Origin: Massilia eburnea
GTDB taxonomy: Bacteria > Pseudomonadota > Gammaproteobacteria > Burkholderiales > Burkholderiaceae_D
Reading direction: 5' to 3'
DNA length: 64,000 nucleotides
Assembly: GCF_009720745.1 (NCBI RefSeq)
Contig: NZ_WNKX01000004.1
Coordinates: 253,421-317,420, forward strand
Positions 58,907 through 64,000 of the stretch are shown here, piece after piece (the first letter of the stretch is position 1; each line of letters opens with the position of its first letter). The notes beneath the pieces are model-generated. The model did no database searches. It was given only the letters and a program-made list of their open reading frames with translations, and was not told the origin of the DNA. The position numbers and the translations under genes were made by a program.

Positions 58907-61900
58907 TCTTCCATTGCGAGCAGGGCCTGGTTGCGGCCGCGCTGTTTGGCGCGGTACAGCGCTTCGTCGGCCAGGCGTACCAGTTGTTCCGGGCGGCCAT
59001 TCTCGCTTGGCACCAGGACGGCGACGCCGATGCTGATCGTGACGTGGCCGAGCGGCGAGGCGTCGTGCGGCAGCTTGAGGCGCGCCAGTTCGTCGCAAAT
59101 GGTTTGCGCCACGCCGATCGCGTCGGCGCCCGGTGTCGCCACCGACAGCAGCGCGAATTCTTCGCCGCCATAGCGCGCTACCAGGTCGGAACTGCGCCGC
59201 CCATGTTCGGTGATCAGGTGCGCCACGGTGCGCAGCGTGGTGTCGCCGGCCAGGTGGCCATAACGGTCATTGTACTTCTTGAAGTAGTCGACATCGAGCA
59301 TCGACAGCGCCAGCGGCTGGCCGGTGCGCAGGGCGCGCCGCCATTCCGCCTCCAGCGCCAGGTCGAAGCCGCGCCGGTTGCCGACGCCGGTCAGGCCATC
59401 GGTCTGGCTCAGCGCTTCGAGCTTGCGGTTGGATTCTTCCAGCTCGGCGGTGCGGGCGTGCACCAGTTGCTCGAGCTCGGCCTGGTGGCGCGTCAGGCGC
59501 CGGATGCGCCAGCGGTACAGGCCCCACAGTCCGCCCAGCACCAGGGCCGCGGCGCCGACGCGGAACCAGGTGGTCTGCCAGAACGGCGGCGTGATGGTGA
59601 CGTTGAGCGTCGCCGCTTCTTCGCTCCAGCTGCCGTGGTGGTTGGCGGCGCGCACACGGAACACATAGCGGCCAGGGTCGAGATTGGTGTAGGTGGCGAC
59701 GCGCCGTTCGGCGTCGGTTTCCTGCCAGTCGGGGTCGAAGCCCTCCAGCCGGTAGGCGTAGCGGTTCTGCGAGGGTTCGGTGTAGTGCAGGGCGGCGAAT
59801 TCAAGGGTGAAGGCGGTCGCTTGCGAAGACAGCACCAGGCCGCTGGGCGCGGTCAGCGGGCCTTCCAGCCGGGCCTGGTCACGGAAGCGGCCTTCGCTCA
59901 GCGAATGGTTGAACAGCTTGATGTCGGTGATCGCCACTTGCGGCGGCACCGAGGCGCTGTGCACCTGGTCGGGGTCGATGCCGGTCATGCCGTGCACGCC
60001 GCCGAAATACAGCTTGCCGTCTGCGCCGGGCGCCGAGGCGCCGACGGTGAAGCCGTCGGTCATGCCGTCGGCGACGGTGAACAGCTGGGCCGAGCCGTTG
60101 CTGGGGTTCAGGCGGAACAGGCCGGCCAGGGTGCTGAGCCACAGCTTACCGCTGGCGTCGGACTGCATCGACAGCACCTTGTGATGCTGTACGGCGGCGG
60201 CATGCGAACGCAGGCGCAGCCCGCCGTTGGGCAATTCCTCGAGTTGCAGCAGGCCGCGCGAGGTGCCGATCCAGACGTGGCCGGCGGCGTCTTCGTGCAG
60301 CGCGGTGACGTTGTCGTCGATCATGCCCTCCGGGCCGCCGTTGAGGAAGTGGCGGAATTTGCCGCTGGCCGGGTCCAGCAGGTCGAGCCCGCCGCCATTG
60401 AATTCGGAACCCATCCAGACGCGGCCCTTGCTGTCTTCCAGCACGGCGCTGGTGCCGCCCACGCTGCGGCTGTGCGGGTTGAACGGGTCATGGTAGAACA
60501 GGGTAGAGCGCTCGCGCTGCGTGTCGTAGCGCACCAGGCTGTTGCCGGTGCCCAGCCACAACACGCCATCCTTGCCGGGAGCGATGGTGTTGATGAAGTC
60601 GCTGGCGGTATTGCCGAAGCGGATCAGCTTGAATTTGCCGTCGGGTTTGTCCAGCCGGTTCAAGCCATTGGCTGTGCCGACCCACAATGTGCCTTCCGGC
60701 TGCTGGTACAGGCTGTAGACGATATTGTTGCTGAGCGAGCCCGGCTTGTCGTCGGCCTGGTAGCGCCGCAGCACTTCGCCGCGCTGCGGATCGAACAGGC
60801 CCATGCCGAGGCTGCCGCCCATCCAGACCGTACCCTTGGGGCCGTTCTCCAGGCTCAGCAAGGCGTTGTTGGCGCGGCCGTGGCGGCCATCCAGGCGGTA
60901 GGGCAGGTAGCGCGTGAAGCCGCTGCTGCTCAGGTTGACCAGGGCGATGCCATCGGTGAAAGAGGCGATCCACAGCATGCCGCCGCGGTCTTGCATCATG
61001 GCGCGCAGGTTATCGCCCGGCAGCGAATACGGGTCGTCGCTATTGTGGCTGTACTGGTCGAAACGCTGCGCCGCCTCGTCCCAGCGCAGCAGGCCGGCCG
61101 ACAGCGTGGTGGCCCACAGCGTGCCGTCGCGGTCGACGTAGAAGCTGGTGATGCGGCTGTCGGGGGTGGCCACGGTTTCGCGGCTGTCCCAGGGCTTGCT
61201 GCTATCCCAGCGCAGCACCCCGCCTTCGGTGCCGATCCATAGCATGCCGTGGCGGTCGAAGCGCAGCGCGCGCACGATATTGCTGCGCGCGTTGGGATCG
61301 CTGCCCTTGTCGACGCGGCGGTGTTCGAATTCGCTGGCGCCGGCCGGCAGCACATCCAGGCCGCCGGGCCAGGTGGCGGTCCACACAGCGCCCTTGGCGT
61401 CGACCGCCAGAGCGTTCAAGTCATTGCCGCCCAGGCTGCCCGGGCGGGCCGGGTCGTGCACATACACGGTAAACTTGCCGCTGGCCGGGTCGAAATGCTG
61501 CAAGCCGCCCCAGGTGGCCAGCCACATGCCATCCTTCCCATCCGGAACGATGGCCTTGATGATGCGGCCATTGCTGGGCGCATCGGCCGGCAGGAAGGTG
61601 GTGAAGTCGTTGCTGTCCGCGTTGAAACGCGCCAGGCCGTTCTGGGTGCCTGCCCACAGCCGTCCCTTGCCGTCTTCATACAGGGCCGCCACGCGGTCAT
61701 GCGGCAGCTTGCTGCTGTCGCCGGCCTTGCTGTGGTACTTGGTAGCGCGGTAGCCGTCGTAACGGTAAAGGCCGTTAGATTGGGTGCCGATCCACATGAA
61801 GCCGCGTTGATCTTGCAATAGCGACAACATTGATGGTTCATCATTGCCGAGCGGCCCAAGTTTGCGGAAGCGCAAGGAGGGAGCGGCATCGGCCGCCGCT

Positions 61901-61980
61901 GCGAGCAAAGTGCCCGTCAGCAAAAGCAGCAGCAAAAAATAGCGGCTCAAGTGCCAGCCGCGGGCGTCGATAGCATTCAT
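58903..61980 (-). CDS. Periplasmic-propeller diguanylate cyclase (Reg_prop, Y_Y_Y, GGDEF)
   Basis: 1025 aa. A signal segment (~12-33) leads into two beta-propellers made of ~14 Reg_prop blades (residues ~40-690; repeated LWIGT..GL patterns such as GFMWIGTQSNGLYRYDG and TLWVGTANGLNRLD). Next is a Y_Y_Y domain (~700-770; YAYRLEGFDPDWQE), a membrane span (~785-805), a coiled linker (ELEQLVHARTAELEESNRKL) and a GGDEF domain. The catalytic motif is GGEEF (938-942) and the inhibitory RxxD site (RSSD) is five residues before it, so it should be active and product-inhibited. It senses a periplasmic ligand, possibly a polysaccharide fragment. Confidence 0.92.
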   Translation of the reverse strand: MNAIDARGWHLSRYFLLLLLLTGTLLAAAADAAPSLRFRKLGPLGNDEPSMLSLLQDQRGFMWIGTQSNGLYRYDGYRATKYHSKAGDSSKLPHDRVAALYEDGKGRLWAGTQNGLARFNADSNDFTTFLPADAPSNGRIIKAIVPDGKDGMWLATWGGLQHFDPASGKFTVYVHDPARPGSLGGNDLNALAVDAKGAVWTATWPGGLDVLPAGASEFEHRRVDKGSDPNARSNIVRALRFDRHGMLWIGTEGGVLRWDSSKPWDSRETVATPDSRITSFYVDRDGTLWATTLSAGLLRWDEAAQRFDQYSHNSDDPYSLPGDNLRAMMQDRGGMLWIASFTDGIALVNLSSSGFTRYLPYRLDGRHGRANNALLSLENGPKGTVWMGGSLGMGLFDPQRGEVLRRYQADDKPGSLSNNIVYSLYQQPEGTLWVGTANGLNRLDKPDGKFKLIRFGNTASDFINTIAPGKDGVLWLGTGNSLVRYDTQRERSTLFYHDPFNPHSRSVGGTSAVLEDSKGRVWMGSEFNGGGLDLLDPASGKFRHFLNGGPEGMIDDNVTALHEDAAGHVWIGTSRGLLQLEELPNGGLRLRSHAAAVQHHKVLSMQSDASGKLWLSTLAGLFRLNPSNGSAQLFTVADGMTDGFTVGASAPGADGKLYFGGVHGMTGIDPDQVHSASVPPQVAITDIKLFNHSLSEGRFRDQARLEGPLTAPSGLVLSSQATAFTLEFAALHYTEPSQNRYAYRLEGFDPDWQETDAERRVATYTNLDPGRYVFRVRAANHHGSWSEEAATLNVTITPPFWQTTWFRVGAAALVLGGLWGLYRWRIRRLTRHQAELEQLVHARTAELEESNRKLEALSQTDGLTGVGNRRGFDLALEAEWRRALRTGQPLALSMLDVDYFKKYNDRYGHLAGDTTLRTVAHLITEHGRRSSDLVARYGGEEFALLSVATPGADAIGVAQTICDELARLKLPHDASPLGHVTISIGVAVLVPSENGRPEQLVRLADEALYRAKQRGRNQALLAMEE

Positions 61981-61988
61981 TTAGTGTC

Positions 61989-61994
61989 ATTATA
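61989..61994 (-). promoter_or_regulatory. -10 element of the diguanylate cyclase gene
   Basis: TATAAT on the minus strand, only eight bases before the ATG at 61980. No -35 match is seen. Predicts a transcript with almost no leader. Confidence 0.45.
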
Positions 61995-62101
61995 GCTTCC
62001 GTCTCAGCAATAATTTACCGTTGCCAAGCCCCATTCCATGCGCTTTACCACAGTTCTCAGGTATCATGTGGGGTTGGCCGCTGTTAACCTCTAAGAATTG
62101 T

Positions 62102-63523
62102 ATGTCTGACATTGAGAACACCCCTGAGCAAGTAAAGTTCGCCGATTTCGGCCTGGCGCCGGAAATCCAGCGCGCACTGACCGACCAGGGCTATGTGCAC
62201 CCGACGCCGATCCAGGCGAAAGCGATCCCGATCCTGCTGCAGGGTCGCGACGTGATGGGCGCCGCCCAGACCGGTACCGGCAAGACGGCCAGTTTTTCCC
62301 TGCCGATCATCCAGCTGCTGCTGGCCCACGCCAATACCTCCATGAGCCCGGCGCGCCACCCGGTGCGCGCCCTGGTGCTGGCGCCGACCCGCGAACTGGC
62401 GGTGCAGGTGGCCGAGAACGTGGCGGCTTATTGCAAGCACACCCCGCTGCGTTCCACCGTCGTCTTCGGCGGCATGGACATGAAGCCGCAGACTGAAAAG
62501 CTGCGCAGCGGCGTGGAAATCGTGATCGCTACCCCTGGCCGCCTGCTGGACCACGTGGAGCAGAAGAATATCTCGCTGGGCCAGGTGCAGATGCTGGTCA
62601 TGGATGAAGCGGACCGCATGCTGGACATGGGCTTCCTGCCCGACCTGCAGCGCATCATCAACCTGCTGCCGAAGAAGCGCCAGAACCTGATGTTCTCGGC
62701 CACCTTCTCGCCGGAGATCAAGAAGCTGGCGTCCAGCTTCCTGACCGACCCGATCACGATCGAAGTGGCGCGCTCCAACGCCACCGCCGAACGCGTGACC
62801 CAGGTTGTCTACAAGGTCAACGAAGACCACAAGCGCGATGCCGTCGCCCACATCCTGCGCCAGCGTGAGCTGAAGCAGGTGATCGTCTTCTCCAACACCA
62901 AGATCGGCGCCTCGCGCCTGGCGCGCGGCCTGGCGGCAGAAGGCATGAAGGCGGCCGCCATCCATGGCGACAAGACGCAGCAGGAACGCATGCAGGCGCT
63001 GGACGCATTCAAGAAGGGCGAGATCGATGTGCTGGTGGCTACCGACGTGGCCGCGCGCGGCCTGGATATCTCCGACCTGCCGTGCGTGATCAACTTCGAC
63101 CTGCCATACAACGCGGAAGACTACGTGCACCGTATCGGCCGTACCGGCCGCGCCGGCGCATCGGGCGACGCGATCTCTATCTATTCGGACAAGGACGAAC
63201 GTCTGCTGGCCGACATCGAAAAGCTGATCAAGCAGACCGTCCCGCGCGGCACCTTGGACGGCTTTGTGCCGGGCGGCTTCCGCAGCGACGAGCGCCACGG
63301 CGACCGCCGCCGCGACCGCACCCAGGCTGACCGCGCACCGCGCAGCGGCGAGCGCCGCGAAGGCTCGTCGCCACTGCCGCGCCGCGAGAAGGTCGATCCA
63401 TGGTTCCTGAAGCCGTACGAGCCGACCCGCAGCAATGGCGCGCCGGCAGCCGCCGCGCCAGCCGCGCCGGCCAAGCCGAAGCAAAAGGTTGCTGCCCTGC
63501 TGGGCGGTCTGCCGAAAGGCTAA
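62102..63523 (+). CDS. rhlE: DEAD-box RNA helicase, RhlE-type
   Basis: 473 aa from 62102. All core motifs are present: Q motif (FADFGLAPEIQRALTDQGYVHPTPIQ region), motif I AQTGTGKT (55-62), Ia APTRELA, II VMDEADRMLDMGF (DEAD ~168), III FSATF, V ATDVAARGLDI and VI HRIGRTGRAG. A ~90-residue C-terminal tail is rich in Arg/Asp then Ala/Pro (RRDRTQADRAPRSGERR; APAAAAPAAPAKPKQK) and binds RNA loosely. RhlE works in ribosome assembly and RNA turnover, often at low temperature. Confidence 0.9.
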   Translation: MSDIENTPEQVKFADFGLAPEIQRALTDQGYVHPTPIQAKAIPILLQGRDVMGAAQTGTGKTASFSLPIIQLLLAHANTSMSPARHPVRALVLAPTRELAVQVAENVAAYCKHTPLRSTVVFGGMDMKPQTEKLRSGVEIVIATPGRLLDHVEQKNISLGQVQMLVMDEADRMLDMGFLPDLQRIINLLPKKRQNLMFSATFSPEIKKLASSFLTDPITIEVARSNATAERVTQVVYKVNEDHKRDAVAHILRQRELKQVIVFSNTKIGASRLARGLAAEGMKAAAIHGDKTQQERMQALDAFKKGEIDVLVATDVAARGLDISDLPCVINFDLPYNAEDYVHRIGRTGRAGASGDAISIYSDKDERLLADIEKLIKQTVPRGTLDGFVPGGFRSDERHGDRRRDRTQADRAPRSGERREGSSPLPRREKVDPWFLKPYEPTRSNGAPAAAAPAAPAKPKQKVAALLGGLPKG

Positions 63524-63543
63524 GCTTTCGCCAGCAGCAAGAA

Positions 63544-63574
63544 AAAGGGCCCGTCGAACGGGCCCTTTGTTTTT
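63544..63574. terminator. Bidirectional rho-independent terminator
   Basis: Perfect 11-bp stem AAAGGGCCCGT / ACGGGCCCTTT with a CGA loop, followed by GTTTTT on the plus strand and preceded by an A-run on the other side (63542-63546). It ends rhlE and the convergent trhO gene. Confidence 0.88.
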
Positions 63575-64000
63575 AGTGCTTGCCGAAGCAGGCCGGGCAC
63601 GAAACCCCCGGCACATATTCCGGCGCCAGCTGCTGGCGTGGCGTGACCACGGCACGGCAGGCGAAGCACTGCTTGGTTTCAGTCGGTTCCAGCTGCGGAT
63701 TGAGCGCGGTGCGGTAGTCGAACACGAAGCAGTCGCCGGTGTAGTGGGCGCCGCCCACTTCCTCGAAATACTTCAGGATGCCGCCTTCCAGCTGGTACAC
63801 ATTGTCGTAGCCGATGTTCTGCATATGGATCGCGGCCTTTTCGCAGCGGATGCCGCCGGTGCAGAAGGTCACCACGGTCTTGCCTTCGAAGTCGGCCTTG
63901 TGCTTCTCGATGACTTCCGGGAATTCGGTGAACTTGGTCAAGCGGTAGTCGACGGTGTTGTCGAAGGTGCCGACATCGACTTCGTAGTCGTTGCGGGTTT
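63573..64000 (-). CDS. trhO: tRNA uridine-34 hydroxylase TrhO (rhodanese-like), 5' part cut by window edge
   Basis: The frame enters from the window end, giving 142 codons of the C-terminal half. The rhodanese domain carries the active-site Cys in [14 protein letters not shown], preceded by [16 protein letters not shown]. The tail has two zinc-type Cys pairs ([10 protein letters not shown] and [10 protein letters not shown]). TrhO (YceA) hydroxylates U34 of certain tRNAs with oxygen. Convergent with rhlE across a shared terminator. Confidence 0.9.
   Translation of the reverse strand, partial: TRNDYEVDVGTFDNTVDYRLTKFTEFPEVIEKHKADFEGKTVVTFCTGGIRCEKAAIHMQNIGYDNVYQLEGGILKYFEEVGGAHYTGDCFVFDYRTALNPQLEPTETKQCFACRAVVTPRQQLAPEYVPGVSCPACFGKH

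Noticed and set aside
58684-61242. An 852-codon open frame on the plus strand.
   Set aside because: It is antisense to the diguanylate cyclase gene, is low in recognisable domains and has shadow-type composition (Val/Gly/Ala/Gln/His-rich). The sense protein has clear domains.
1-64000. CRISPR arrays, prophage, integrative element or defence islands.
   Set aside because: No spaced direct repeats, integrase, transposase, terminase or recognised defence genes are seen; the only candidate is the small Phd/PIN pair next to the tRNA.

Overview
The window comes from a GC-rich betaproteobacterium, most likely in the Oxalobacteraceae (Massilia/Duganella/Telluria group). This is inferred from the rpsU-yqeY-dnaG-rpoD block followed by a CAU tRNA, a PEP-CTERM protein, the protein families present and the long AAAAAGGGGACG-type hairpins between genes. 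It reads as ordinary chromosome: I see no phage, transposase, CRISPR array or plasmid functions, and no stretch over 300 bases lacks a gene.

Layout. 1-1.7 kb: two tandem LysR regulators, the first cut by the window edge and apparently frameshifted. 1.7-4.8 kb: a nitrate-type ABC transporter (nrtA-B-D) behind a near-consensus sigma-54 promoter with two NtrC-like boxes. 4.8-16.3 kb: housekeeping genes (tsaD, osmC-like, aroG, ybiB, yhiN-like, rpsU, yqeY, dnaG, rpoD, tRNA) and a Phd/VapC toxin-antitoxin pair. 16.4-22 kb: stress or detoxification genes with local regulators (NTF2-like, epoxide-hydrolase-like, GlxA-type AraC, DJ-1, TetR/GST). 22-24.2 kb: a secreted RIFT-barrel protein. 24.3-33.6 kb: a nitrous oxide reduction operon in the order nosZ-R-D-F-Y-L, cytochrome c, nosX, cupin, behind an FNR/DNR-type box. 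33.6-38.6 kb: an NHL propeller protein, a GMC oxidoreductase, a small secreted protein and an HD-GYP protein. 38.7-52 kb: a pectin/galacturonate locus. 52-64 kb: a PEP-CTERM protein with its own sigma-54 promoter, YCII and XRE genes, hydrolases, lpxO-like, an NRAMP-related transporter, a large periplasmic-propeller diguanylate cyclase, rhlE-like helicase and a partial trhO.

How the genes work together. The pectin locus encodes a full oxidative route: hexuronate import (MFS), uronate dehydrogenase, a lactonase, galactarate dehydratase, keto-deoxy-glucarate dehydratase and 2-oxoglutarate semialdehyde dehydrogenase, ending in 2-oxoglutarate. GH105, DUF4861 and CE12-type esterase genes prepare rhamnogalacturonan. 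Two divergent FadR-type GntR regulators sit in the middle, and five copies of a TTGGTCAGGCCAA-like operator mark three promoter regions. The nos genes make a self-contained N2O reductase assembly module, with NosX predicted to flavinylate NosR. No nitrite or nitric oxide reductase is present here.

I do not see a clearly new defence or mobile system. The most original signals are regulatory: the sigma-54/NtrC layout before nrtA, an FNR-like site before dnaG, the GntR operator set, a shared motif flanking the GlxA-type regulator, a sigma-54 promoter that moves the start of the PEP-CTERM gene, and hairpin repeats with compensatory changes. All functions are inferred from sequence; no database search was run.
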